Source: Blasia pusilla
Lineage: Eukaryota; Marchantiophyta; Marchantiopsida; Blasiales
Length of the DNA stretch: 64,000 bases
Reading direction: 5' to 3'
NCBI GenBank assembly: GCA_050084515.1
Contig: CM114272.1
Location: forward strand, 12,772,001-12,836,000
Below the pieces are notes generated by a model. It had not been told where the DNA came from. It saw only the letters and a program-made list of their open reading frames with translations, and did not search any database. The position numbers were made by a program, and so were the translations under genes. Shown in pieces: positions 42,561 to 60,144 of the stretch (positions are counted from its first letter, which is position 1; each line of letters begins with the position of its first letter).

Positions 42561-43480
42561 CCACTCGTGATCCACCTTGGTCAGCAAGGTTAGCGGCTTT
42601 GCAATCAAAGTGAATCTCTTGACATACCGCCGATAGAAGTTTGCCAATCCCATGAATGTGCGAACACGGCTCACATCTGTAGGGCGTGGAATGCGTGAGA
42701 TAGCCTCTACCTTTGTCTGCTGAACACTAAGGCCCCCTGGGTATATCGTATGACCCGAGTACTCAATCTGGTCGTAGAAGAACTTGCACTTGCCTGGATG
42801 TAGCTTCTGCCAATGTAATTACAATCGTCAAAATACCTCCTCTAGATGTCGCTCATGCTCCTCAACCGTGGCGCTAAAGACTACGATGTCATGAATATAA
42901 CACCTAGCAAAATCCAGACCAGCTAAGATCCTATCCATAACCTTGTGAAACTCAACCGGGTTGTTCTTTAACCCAAATGGTAAGAACCGCCACTGGTACA
43001 AACAATCCTTCCCGTGAGGATCGATGCCCCAAAATGTTGTCTTGTGCGTGTCCTCCAATCTAATAGGCAGCTGATGGTATTTGGCTCGCAAATCCAATGA
43101 ACTGAAAACCTTTGCATGACCAATCGCATCAAAGATCTCCTCAGGGGTGGGCATGGCATACCTATCGAACATCGTCTACCGATTGATAGGTCGGTAATCC
43201 CCACACATCCGCCTATCCGTCCAGTTTCCATCCACATCCTTCTTGGCGGGCATGATAGTGGCAGATGCATACTCCCCATGCGACATCTCCACTACTCCTG
43301 CTCCAACCAAGTCTTGGCTCCTACTTTGAATCAGAGCCCTCTCCATATCATTATACCTATAGGGTCGTCGGAAGATCGCCGTATCACTCAACAACTCAAT
43401 GGGGATCCCCGGTCCCTTCAGCGATACTCAAATCCTCCATGCTAAATGCAAAGCAACTCCTATAACTCCTGAGGAATTGA
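42561..43480 (-). pseudogene. M4 reverse transcriptase
   Basis: MSHGEYASATIMPAKKD and RRMCGDYRPINR, then frame 43172-42828 with FSSLDLRAKYHQLPIRLED, LYQWRFLPFGLKNNPVEFHK and CYIHDIVVFSATVEEHERHL. The first Asp of the YxDD active site is His, which would abolish polymerisation. The upstream block (AIFRRPYRYNDMERALIQSR) and the thumb are present. Confidence 0.9.
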
Positions 43481-43859
43481 TGTATTCGGCGCCGCTCTCC
43501 TCTTGTCAACTTAGGGCCTATAATTGGCTCCCAAGTCTCCATCGTGACTACGGTAGGACTGTCCAGCGCGGATATCGGTGGTTGCTATGGTGCAACCCCG
43601 TCTCGAACAACAACACTCGACCGCTCTCCTGCAACCAACTGCAAACTCTGATCTCCTCCACATATAGTGCTCAAAACCACGCTCGATGTTGTGGCTATCA
43701 TCTCCTGGCGTACCTACAAAACATCCCAAGAAGTCCAAGGATGTCTCTCTCGATCTCCCCTAGTATGTCGATCTTCTCGGGTCTCGCCCCCAACCACTGC
43801 CTCCACCATCTCGGTAGGCATGGGGCTCACCAACGCAACCGTTGTGATCTGTCGCGATC

Positions 43860-45172
43860 TCATCCGACTGCTCAGCCACTCCCAAGCTGAAGATTCATGT
43901 CAAGCAGTTCAGGTTTATCGCCTGACCGAAGACATGGCGTCGTGATGCCTCTGATACTGACGGTATTGCCGTCACTCCTGGGGGAAATCCCATTGCCCGC
44001 TCTCTCTCGTTGGTGTTGGGCTCCACCAACCTTTGAACCTAGTCATCCCAAACCAAGCCAGGACCGGCCTCCTTGTATGCATAGGAAGCGGGAAAACTCA
44101 CAAACGTGGGAAAGGCTACCCGCGGCTTGCCTACCCTGTAGACCACACTCAACACTCAATCGTGCCTCATTGCCTGTGATCGAAGACTTGGATCTAGAAT
44201 GGAATCCACTAACAAATGGGAGGGGCGCTCCACTCTCGCATACGCCCTCCGTAAGAACGAATGAGGTACCAAGTTGGTCCACCATAGACGAGGGCGATGG
44301 GCTCTAGAACCTACACTCGCCGCATCCAAGAACACTATTGGGCCGATCCAGGCACGCACCTGATGAGCACTCGTCACCACCCGTGACCTAGAGTCTCCTA
44401 AGATGGGCACATTCTCTAGAATATAGGTTGGAGAACGAGACTGGTGCTCTTGCAACTGCCGTAAGACCCTCAACATCTCCCAAAACAACCTAGACCGGAT
44501 ATCATCCAACCCGCTGCCTCGTCCAGCACTCGATTGGCCCTGACATGGCCAACCAGAAATGACCAAATCAATGGTCCCTACCCACTCTAAGTCTTGCACC
44601 CCTAACAACAAAATATCCCTCGGTAGGGAACTCTGGTATCCCTGTACCGCGGACGCAGACAATAAGTCGGGAAAACATAGGCGTAACTGCGCCACATGTC
44701 GTAGTGAGATGCGTCTCGCAACATCATCACTCTCCACATACAGGTATTGTTTTACTTGCACTCCTGCCTACAAAACAGCAGCTAACCTGGTGCTAATCCC
44801 TCCAAACAGATCTAACACTCGAATACCCTCCTCCGAGGTACACCACACAATGGATGTTGTATCCAAGGGTGTCATCGTAGCACTCCTTGCTACCTTGGGT
44901 TCCTCAGACATGTCATGCTCCGGTGCAAACGCCTCGCTCCATGCGGTTTGCACGTCCTCATCTGCCAATCGTCGAAGCTTCTCATTCGAGCCCCACAGCG
45001 GCACCTCTCTTCCACAGAATGATGTGGCTACCATAACACTCCTCTCCATAGAAATGTCAGGAATGGAAGTATCCTTTGCATGGATATGTCCCTCAATCAA
45101 ATCACTAGGCCAAGTGATGGCATTGCTAAATGCTGCTAAGATCGCCATCTCTCCTGGCCGTTGCTCGATCAC
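43860..45172 (-). pseudogene. M4 DNA methyltransferase
   Basis: Frame 45172-44768 runs through motif I (GIRVLDLFGGISTRLAAVL). A TAG at 44768-44770 replaces the CAG of VLQAG. The same frame then continues 202 codons (44761-44156): VGTIDLVISGWPCQGQSSAG (motif IV), DIRSRLFWEMLRVLRQLQEH, YILENVPILGDSRSRVV (motif VI), FLDAASVGSRAHRPRLWWTN (motif VIII). After a frameshift come ERERAMGFPPGVTAVP (motif IX) and FGQAINLNCLT (motif X), with a TAG in place of Trp. Apart from one nonsense codon the catalytic core is intact. Confidence 0.92.
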
Positions 45173-46208
45173 TGCACATGTGAATCGAACGGGTAATGAG
45201 CTAAGGCGCCCATCACCTGACTGCCATCCTGGTGTGTAGGACGCTGACTCTTCCCATTAATCGAGGTAAAACCCCATCGGGTATAACCCTGCTCCACCAA
45301 CCAAGACGTCGTAGGACTCTACATCAGTCACTATCGCCTTGGCTCGCACCACGGACTCATCTGTAGGATGTCCCGGGCGAATCCTCACCACGATCTCCTG
45401 TCCGGTGATATACTATGTGGTACTCGCTCCACCCAAGGATGTCTGTATCCGGAATGGACAAGGCTCCACATCGGCTCTTGTCACCTCCGAGACTCACCAA
45501 CTGGAAGACCTCTCCTCGGTTATCTAGCAACACAACACTAGGAGAAGCCATGGCACGCTCTATCGCGGGTCTAGCGGGCATCTCTGCCATCCTAGCAGCC
45601 GCAACCTGCCATGAATCTGACGTGGACGGACCGAGCATCCGCTCCAAGGGCAGGTCCATCACCTCTGAACGTGATGCAGGAACTCCAACTCCACACTCAC
45701 ATAGTGTAGCGGCCAGCCGAAAACCCTCGGCGGGCGTACCTCCCAACGTCATAACATCGAAAGCGGAAAATAAAGGAGCGCAGTACACAATGGTGGCCGC
45801 CCCCAACAACGTGCTCGACACATGCCCCTCATGAGCATCAACAATAGGAGTCATCAAACTCGCTTCTCCCATCGCCCTCCGTGCTTGCACACCAACAACA
45901 TCACCAACTCTCCAGGAACTCTTATCAGGACCTCTCAATGGGGTCCTCATCGCCTCGGACAAAACGTGAAAGACTGAGAAAGCAAGCCTAGTCTGTTTCC
46001 TGGCTTCCTCTTGCTGTGGATCCAACTCTGCGGGTGCTCCACGTGTCACAACTGTGGCTGCCTCCATCTGGGCAACCCCGCATATCCAACCATGATCTTG
46101 CATATCTCTGGCTGCTCCATATGATGTCGATGCCACGAAACCGGCATCGGGTAATCTCAATGCCATAACGGCAATCTGCTCATGTAGCTGATGTATCTGA
46201 GCAGCCAT
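45173..46208 (-). pseudogene. M4 protease region, active site deleted
   Basis: Frame 46208-45357 reads MAAQIHQLHEQIAVMALRLP, APLFSAFDVMTLGGTPAEGF and ASPSVVLLDNRGEVFQLVSL, then jumps to unrelated frame sequence. The segment with the D(P/S)GAQPLML active site of M1 and M2 is missing (about 0.1 kb near 45485). Downstream similarity (GGASTT, then YITGQEIVVRI) resumes in another frame. Confidence 0.75.
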
Positions 46209-47450
46209 CCTAGCCTCACGCCCGACATCTCCCTTGACGGGTCTAGGTGGTAGGACTCTATGTCCTCCACGAGCAGCTCCACCACCATGTCGGGCAACTC
46301 CATCTCCTCGTCCCCCAACGGGACTACCTGGTGCACGATCTCTAGGCCCACCCGGACAAGCTACTTGTTCTGGTGCCCTCTCTAGCCCTCGGTCCGGACG
46401 TAACGCAAGATATAAACTGAAACACCTGGCACATGTATGACCATACCTCTAAGAATAGTCACACTCATAACCTCCTGGTGCAACATCATCTCCTCCTCCA
46501 TGCTGAGGCACACGTCCATAACCCTGACGAGTGCAATCGCGCCGATGATGGGCTCCACCACATGACCAACAAGTAATAGTAGGCGGCTGCTGCTCAACCT
46601 CTTATGAAGGCGCAGGTCTCTAAGGGCCTCCCAATATCCTCCCTGAGCTCGTGGTGCCACAATCGACCTATCTCGGAGTCCACGTTGTTGCACAGGTATT
46701 GCAGACAATGATGACTGCTCTCGCCCAGAACCCATGGTGGCTACGCTCTCCTCTGCCATGTTGCGCTCAATGTTCTTGGCGGTCGTGAAAACATCTCTCA
46801 ACGTAGGGGAGGTGTTCATAAGAAGCACCCCCTCCCGCACCCGTGTCTGCAGGGTCCGGTCCAACATCGCATACCATGACTGGATAGCCTAAGCCTCTAT
46901 CATCCCCTGAGTGACGTTGATCAACCGGCGCAAGCGAGTGTAAGTCTCATGCAAACTCTCACCCGGGCGCCTCAAGAAGTCATGGATGCTCCGCAACTTC
47001 TCCATCCGTACCCCCTGGTATCTCGCCCTCAACTCAGCAAAGAACTCAACCACAGGGTTGAACCTGGGACGAACCCGACTAGACGGTACAACTGCTCCTG
47101 TGCGAGTGACCCCTCCTAAAACGTCACAAGTGGAAGAGAAAGTAGCCTCTCCTGACTCCTCCTCCTCATTTGGGAATGGCTCCGTCCATGACACATAATG
47201 TGGGTCATAGTAGAGCCTCCACGCCTCGATCTCACATGCATATCTCTGAGAGAACAAATGGTAATCGTCCATGGGTGCCCCCTCTAGATGCTGGAATATA
47301 CCATTCCATGTTGTAAATGGGTTGAACTCTCTAGAGGTCCTAGCCCGCTGGGAGTCGCACCAACTCCTAAACTTTGCTATGAAATCGTGCAACTCAATCG
47401 TGCCTACTGCACTTGAAAACCTACGCGGTCCTCTACCCTAATCGTCCATC
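46209..47450 (-). pseudogene. M4 gag
   Basis: Frame 47392-46889 gives the capsid part (MHDFIAKFRSWCDSQRART, FNPFTTWNGIFQHLEGAPMD, WRLYYDPHYVSWTEPFPNEE). Frame 46867-46382 continues (LLMNTSPTLRDVFTTAKNIE), with the zinc knuckles in a shifted frame (CWSCGGAHHRRDC near 46550; the second degraded to CDYS). Confidence 0.82.
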
Positions 47451-49220
47451 TCGTACGCCCAACTGGTATGACCACTCACAATGTGTGAGGATGTGCTCAC
47501 AAACTCCTCTACATGCTCCCCCTCGTCTGAAGACGACACAAAAGGAGATCGAGGTGATCTCTCACGTGGAGACCCTCGAAACCTCGCACCACTTTGGGTA
47601 AACCCTCCAGAGCTACTCTCAGGCCACTACCTCGCTCTCAAAATCCTGAAAGGATGCCGTGATGGCTCTCGTGCCCCTCTCACATGATCACTATCAACCT
47701 TGTGAGTAATCCCTCAATCACTCATCCGAAACATGTGGCACTCGATCTACACTTTCCCTCCCCGATACGTGTAACGTGCGGCAACAAGCGACGTGGTGCG
47801 GAAAATCGACCAGGCTATCATCTCATCGAAAACCTACCCTCAACTCCGGACATCCCACACACGTCTATGTCCCCTAAACCACATACATAAATTATGCTCT
47901 CAGCATCCACACACCCAATATCCCCAAATAAACTACCAAAATCCCAGAATCCCTCACACGTGTAGGGTAAAGGACCAGAATGGGTAACCTGAACACATGT
48001 CAATGTCGCTCCTCATCAACTGCAAATCTCGACCCAACTTGGTCGTGGAGACAATTCCTCCAATCAGCAAGTCATACTCCTCCCGTACTGATGCTGCTTT
48101 AAACTCCTTGATGGACAGTGCGGTTCTAGCGGAACGGTGCGGCGTTGCACGCGGCACGGAACGACTACGAACGACATGACCCTTGATGGTGGGATGCGGC
48201 ACTCGGGGGCATACCCTCCTCAATCAACAATAAACCCACACTCTGCTCCATAATAACGGTGCGGTGCGGCCACGGCGCACGATCAGAATCGGTGGCGGCG
48301 TTGCGGCTCACAGCGTCCACGGCCACGGTATTTCGATCGTCGTCGAGCGGCTACCAATCATAACATAGCAGCATGAAATCAAAACTCAAACACCATAATC
48401 GGAGGTCATCTACCATCACTGGTTGATGACGAAACTGCAATGATGGTGGCGGCTCAAGTCAGAGAATCAACGGTGGTCGTGGAAGACCCTCCACTTCGTA
48501 ATGGCGGCAATGGCAACCAAAGGGTGAACAATGGCCAAATGCAGCTTTGAGCAACGCTGGGCAACGGCAACGGCCAAAAATGGACCGTTGACGGTGATGG
48601 TTGACCGTTGACCATTTATGGTGAGTGTTGACCGTTGACCGATGATAACGACGGCGCCGCCGGCGTGGCGGCTCGTTTAGGGGTTGAACAATTTAACCCT
48701 AAAATCGCCTAGCAATTGGAGTTTTGCAAGATTAACCATAACTTTTTGCTCGCAACTCTAAATTGTGCACTATTTGTTGCACAATGTGCACAGCTTCACG
48801 ATCTACAACACTTTCAAAAAATATTAGGAATTGAATATTCCAGTAAAAATTGATGGGGACTGTCGTAAAGCCCAATGTCTCTTTCTCCTACACAAAATTT
48901 GGCAGCGCTTCCGCACTGATATCTCCCAACCAAAATGTAAAACTTGTAAAAATACAAATCAGCAATCTACATGGTGCTCTAGAGAGCACCAGCATGGGGC
49001 AATCCGCCCCCATAATCAATCCCTATCAGAAATTGGGCAGGGCTTTCGCGCGCCACTCTTTCACACGAAAAATCGGCAAATGCAAAGAACAATCAAAGCA
49101 GCCCTTGCTCCGTGAGCACTCCCATAAGCCATTGAATGGGGAACATGGTCCCCAACCTGCAAAAATAGCGAGTGACCAGCGAGCTCCCCATGAAGCTCTC
49201 TCACTCTCTCATTCTCTCTT
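47451..49220 (-). other. M4 leader with TTGACC cluster
   Basis: Non-coding, parallel to the M2 leader. At 48580-48640 TTGAC(C) occurs five times in about 60 bp. GC-rich GTGCGGCG phrases lie at 48115-48330. The leader begins AAGAGAGAATGAGAGAGTGA directly after A1. Confidence 0.65.
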
Positions 49221-49702
49221 TGTAAAGTAAGATCCAATCTCTCTCTACACCATCTCACACCATAGCTCTCAAAGGTGTGCACTCTCTCTCTCTCATATCA
49301 AACCAAACCCACTCTCCTAATAAGAGGCTCAAGTTACATTCACAAGGCAAGCGACCATAGCTCCGCCGCCTCATGCCAAGAGGTTCAACAAAGAGAGAAT
49401 GAGCTCTCAAGCTCTCTCCATGGTAACCTATTTTCTCAAGTCATCTCCTTGGCTCTTGACCCGATGTAGGAGGTCAAGGGCCACTTACCAAAAATATAAA
49501 GTCGATCATATACTCAAAATGGTACTTACCTAAAATAGTAAGTTCCTAAATATGGCTCCAAATGAGCCAAAATGAAGGGGAAACCTGCTCTCTCATTTTT
49601 CTTGGGGCCTCAGCAAGTCATCCTTGACCTACTAAGCGTGTCCTCCACTACTCACAAAGGCGCTCAACTAGATCTCACTGATCTATCCTAAAAGATGTGA
49701 CA
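49221..49702 (-). repeat. M4 block A1 (5' end repeat)
   Basis: 482 bp, starts TGTCACATCTTTTAGG and ends CTTACTTTACA on the element strand. Same type as M2 block A. Confidence 0.88.
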
Positions 49703-51119
<1,417 letters not shown>

Positions 51120-51482
51120 TGAAGAATACTATGTCTACTTGCAATAGACGATACCCACGACGTTGGATGTGACTGCAAGGCACACTATCTTGAGAGTGCG
51201 TGAGGTTTCACCATCTCATATTCTCTTATTGGAGGATGCAATGGTATGGTTTGGAAGGAACATGTGCATAATTATGCGTCATGTCACCTTCTTAACATTG
51301 ACGGTATAGTTGATCCAAGCTTAGAACTAGTTCCTACATGCTTGTGATGTATGTTGTGTAGTTTGGCCCTTGGTGCAACCACTATGCTAGTTTGTGATGG
51401 ATGTTTGAGAGGGTGGCATATGGCATGTCTGACGCCAGCTCTCATCAGGTTTCATCGAGGACGATGGATCTATGTCACATGT
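51120..51482 (+). pseudogene. M-family integrase C-terminus and PHD fragment
   Basis: Matches the M2 integrase end (RTILRV; MVWK; CHLLNIDG) and PHD (51348-51482: CMLC, MLVCDGCLRGWHMACLTPAL, RGRWIYVTC). The seventh ligand Cys is Tyr and a stop precedes the CMLC. The PHD coding sequence runs directly into a block A of the M1 type at 51473 with no polypurine tract or block B1, so it is a rearranged copy. Confidence 0.75.
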
Positions 51483-51690
51483 GAGTAGCCGATAGGCCAA
51501 GATGTATCGTGGATAGGGCGTAGGAGCCAGCGGACTATCTTGAATATAAATTTATCCCATGATGTTGGATGAGATTGAGGATAGGTCCATTGTGTCAAGA
51601 ACGCCGTTTCTGACAACTTTCCTATTGAGGTCTTTCACAGCCGGGTGACTTGTTGATCAGGTCATCCACCCCTGGTAACCTGTGCGCGCA
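51473..51690 (+). repeat. Partial block A (M1 type)
   Basis: Starts TGTCACATGTGAGTAGCCGA and follows M1 block A to about GGTAACCTGTGCGCGCAGG, then stops. Confidence 0.75.
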
Positions 51691-51744
51691 GGAGATATGT
51701 AATAAGAAAGCAGAGGTTCAGAGGTTCGGGGCATCTTATCTCAT

Positions 51745-51856
51745 ATTCTCATCTCGTTATGTATATTCCATGAGTTAGCATGGGATGGTGTATGTTTGTG
51801 TGTATCCTCGATGACACCGATGTATGTTGTGTAGCGATATGTATGCGCACGATAGT
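51745..51856 (+). repeat. Partial block B before a block A
   Basis: CCATGAGTTAGCATGGGATG through GCGCACGATAGT, directly followed by TGTCACGTC at 51857. This reproduces the B1-A2 junction of M1 and M2. Confidence 0.75.
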
Positions 51857-52302
51857 TGTCACGTCAATTAATATAGATCAACTAGATCTAGTAGAGCGCC
51901 TTCAGAGATACTTGAGGACAACCTCATGAGGTTAAGGATGACTTGATGAGGCCACTTACAGATAACGTGAGAGAGCGGGTTTTCCCTTCGTTTCGGCTCA
52001 TTTGGAGCCATACAAAAAAACTTACTATTTTGGGCAAGTATCAATTTGGAGTATAGTTGACTTTCCACTTTGGAAAGTGATTCTTGACCCGCTACAGCAG
52101 GTCAAGAGCCAAGGAGGTGACCTGCAAGCATAGATTACCGTGGAGAGGACTTGGGAGAGGGAAGGGGGTATACTTCCAAGAGAGAAAGCTTGAGAGCTCA
52201 TTCTCTCTTTGTTGAACCTCTTGGCATGAGGCAGCGGAACTATGGTCCTCCTTGCCTTATATGTGTAATTGAAGCCTCTCATAGGAGAGTGGTTTTGGTT
52301 TG

Positions 52303-52364
<62 letters not shown>

Positions 52365-52534
52365 ACACCATGGAGAGCTTGTTGTTGTGAGAGATTTGAT
52401 CAATTTATTGGAGATATTTTGGTACTTCTCGTCTCATTGTGTATATTCCATGAGTTAGCATGGGATCGTTTATATTTGTGTGTATGTTCGATGATAACGA
52501 TGTATGTTGTGTAGTGATGTGTATGTGCACGACA
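51857..52534 (+). repeat. Complete A-B unit (solo LTR-like), 678 bp
   Basis: Starts TGTCACGTC and ends GTGCACGACA (TGTC/GACA inverted ends). Block A of the M2 type is followed by block B (from ATTTATTGGAGATATTTTGG). A GA tract (52306-52363) lies inside. No TSD was seen. Confidence 0.8.
52306..52363. repeat. (GA)n microsatellite inside block A
   Basis: About 29 GA units, an expansion of a short GA run present in other block A copies. Confidence 0.95.
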
Positions 52535-55500
52535 AGAAAGAAGAGAATGCAAGTTATACATATAGATATAAATCAACCTTTTGTGCAAGTTAGGGTGATT
52601 TGTGTCCATGGATCATCTTGTTCAATGTTTAGGGGTGAAGATAGGGTATATCCTATGGAGAGTTTGTGAGAAGTTAATTTTTCTATAGTTGATCCTCACA
52701 AACATACGCTAAGGCACAATGTTTTCCATAATGCATTCATCTTGAATTCCCCCAAGCAAGGTAGGTTTGGCCCAAGTATTAGTCCTTAATTTGGAGAAAG
52801 TTAGGGAAAGATCCATATTCACTTAAATCTTGCAAAGTAAGTGTTTAATCGAAAATGTGTTATGTGGACCGTTTTCCCTTAAGGGGTGCCCTAATTCACG
52901 ATACATGTTGCCCGTGAGTGACGGATTTTCCCCTTACTTTAATTACCGTGGAAAAACACCCATGAACAATAGAAAAACCTACGATAGAAGGACCTTAAAA
53001 ACGGGAGAGGGTTTCCTCCAACCCGTATGGTTTGGTTTTCTTCGGTCTTTGATTCATATCGTTCTTCTTCCATAAGGCATACCTTCCGTAATTTTGATTC
53101 CTTGTCCACAAGTGAATTGACAGTGCTTCCGAGATCGCAAAAGCGCGACTATTAAAGTTCTTACCGAATGAAGCCAAAATGATAAAAAAAAAATGAAACA
53201 CCGACGTAAGTCTGGTGGTGGACAGTCATGACCCGAATGTCTACCATTTTGCTGGTCAGTCTTTGGCACATCTTGTCGTATGTGCAATTGGAGGGGAATA
53301 TTCTCGGAAAGAGAAGAACCAATGGCTGCCCCACGCCCTCCTTCTCACATAGCTTCTTATTGACGCAAGCAACGTCCCACCACGTGAGGACCCTTCGTCG
53401 GACCTAAAATTGGCGATTTGGCCCCACTGATTCCTGGAACGTAAGGCTACTTGGTCACGGTATGGCGGAGGTGGACAGTTTAGAGGGGAGTTTAGTGGGG
53501 CGCTAATGACCTTATCCCCCGGCGCGGTGGATCGGGTTCTCGGAGGGCACCGCTGTCACAGGCGTAGATGGGGGGCGTCGAAGGCTGCGATCGTCCTTCG
53601 CAGGCCCCGAGTTTGGACCGGCAGATGCTCTCCATCGTGCCCTCTTCGCCAGATGGCCACCTGCTTAATTCACTGCCTGCAGCCGGTGCCACGTGCAGGT
53701 ATGCTGTGGCGCCCTGCACGATGACCGGTTTACATGCTCGATATCTACTCATCAGCCCGGCCGGGTGCAGCTGCCGGCTGGAGGAAGGAAAGAGACGAAG
53801 GCGCTCCTTCCGATGGTCTCCACCAGGATGGGACGGGACTGGATCCCGTTCGGGTCTGTTATTTGGCTGCATCCATCCACTACTAAATACTGTGGGAGCT
53901 TCGGCCTCGGTCTGGCTTCGGCCAATGTACACCGAGGCGACTTGAGACCGGAAGACAGATTCTGTTCTAGATTTCTCTGCCAGAACATTATCTGTCAAGT
54001 GACTGGGTGGTTCAGAAAGCCGACTGCCAGAGAGCATTTCTGCTGCAACAGAGGCGTTTTGTCCCTAGCTTGCTCACCTCCGAAGACGACGATCCGATCC
54101 GATCCGCACTGTTCCGGCCGCCGGTAGTACCGCGTATGGCAAAACTGTGATGCGACTCCGAGTATGTGGTGCTGTCTACTAACCGAGGGTAGGAACCGGC
54201 TATGGTGCCCGCCCTGACTCCACTCTCCGGCGCGTGGTCCCGTCAGTCAGCATTGCCAGGTGGCCCGATTTCCGATACCTCGGGGCTGGGTTTTGTTGTT
54301 GTGGCTGGCTCGGTTAGGCGCATTCGCGATTTCTCACCCCAAGGGCCCAATTCGCCGAAGGCCAACGCAAGCTTGAGAGCATTTATTGCTGGCAGAGTTG
54401 GAATTGGGGATCGGAGCTGAGGACGGTACAGCGGCTGACTCGGCCCACCCTTCCGTTCTTACGTTCCGTGAATCCTCGCTCCCTGCCTGGGACTAGACTC
54501 GCTACTCTTCTTTAGGCTAGACTAGACTGGGTTTGGTAGGTGGGGTGTTGGAGAACAGGAATGGCGAGGAAAGAGTCCAAGTCTCCAAGAAGCGTTGGAG
54601 GAGAATATGTATGTACGCGGTTTGGCTACTTTAGACGGGAGGGAGGGAGGGAGGGAGGGAGGCGGGCTAAGGGTTTGACTTCCTCCCATTGTCGCCAATC
54701 GGACGGTGCCCTCGGTCAGCTCTTGACCCACGGGCAGGTATCTGGATCCCTCCGACGGCCTCGTCACGCCCGACTTCGCTGCAAAGTTCGATCAAAGTAA
54801 CTCACCCTCCCTTCAGTTCGTACTCCGCACGAACGAACGAACGAATCAAGTCAGGAGGGACGCTCAGGGGGTTTCTTTGGTTGGATGCCGTCACTGCCGT
54901 GTGGGTGGCTTCTGTACCTCATCCTTGCTGGACTACCCTGCCCGGCGCTGCCCGCCTGGGTTTGCGCTATATTTCCTGTACATTTGCTAAGGGAAGTGAG
55001 CGAGGGGAAGAGTCCCGGAAGACGGGAGGGAGGGTAGGTCGGAGGGACACCCGCTTCTTTTTGCTGGTTCCGGACTGCCGTTCAGCGTTGGGAGTAATAC
55101 TTTTTTCTGCGGTAGTCGCTTCCCGGCGCAGAGGGAGCAAGTGCGCCTCACGATCCGAGGGTCGCCCGACTGCGCATTCCGAAAAGTCGTCTCGCCGTCG
55201 CCCCGCCCTCCATCCATCCATCCATCCGCGCCCCGCGGGTCGCCGACGTGACGAATCTGACTGGTGCTGATCAGGGGTGCTGCGTTGTGGTTAATCCCTC
55301 TGGTTGCCGTCCCTTCTTTCTCGTCTTCTTTGACGTGGAGCGCAGGCATCTAGGTCTTCATCCGCTTGTGTTGTTGCCGGATCCCATCAGTGAGTAGGTT
55401 GGGTTACAGGTGACAGAAATAAGCGAAGCATATATTCCCTCGTCGCCTTGTTCTTCCGTTCTGCCGTGGATGCAATAGTCTGAGTTCAGCGTAGATTGGA

Positions 55501-55626
55501 CGATCGGCACTGGGAGCGCAGACAGCGAGAAGCGCGAATTCGTGGCTCTTCAGCTGCTGGGAAATGAGCCGGGGAGCCAGATTGTGCGAGATTCACTCAG
55601 GAATCATGACACCGATCGAGTAATAA
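52535..55626. other. Intergenic and probable promoter/5' UTR of the CDPK gene
   Basis: No coding region recognised. From about 53.4 kb the GC content rises and C/T- and G-rich runs appear (GGGA repeats at 54638-54662, GAACGAAC repeats at 54829-54845), as in plant promoters and 5' UTRs. No clear TATA box or transcription start could be fixed. Confidence 0.45.

Positions 55627-60144
<4,518 letters not shown>

Larger units (their letters stand above)
40247..49702 (-). mobile_element. M4: DNMT/PHD Ty3/gypsy element, 3' end lost
   Basis: Block A1 (49702-49221, outer end TGTCACATC), leader, gag, protease remnant, DNMT, RT, RNase H, integrase, PHD, polypurine tract (40300-40289) and the first 42 bp of block B1 (40288-40247). 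The rest of the 3' end is replaced by a TC tract. All polymerase domains are present, but the protease active site is deleted, RT has YIHD instead of YIDD, and the PHD has a stop. Confidence 0.88.

Noticed and set aside
53492-54127. Overlapping 140-180 codon frames on both strands upstream of the CDPK
   Set aside because: GC-rich sequence with few stops in several frames; no recognised domain and position fits a promoter region.
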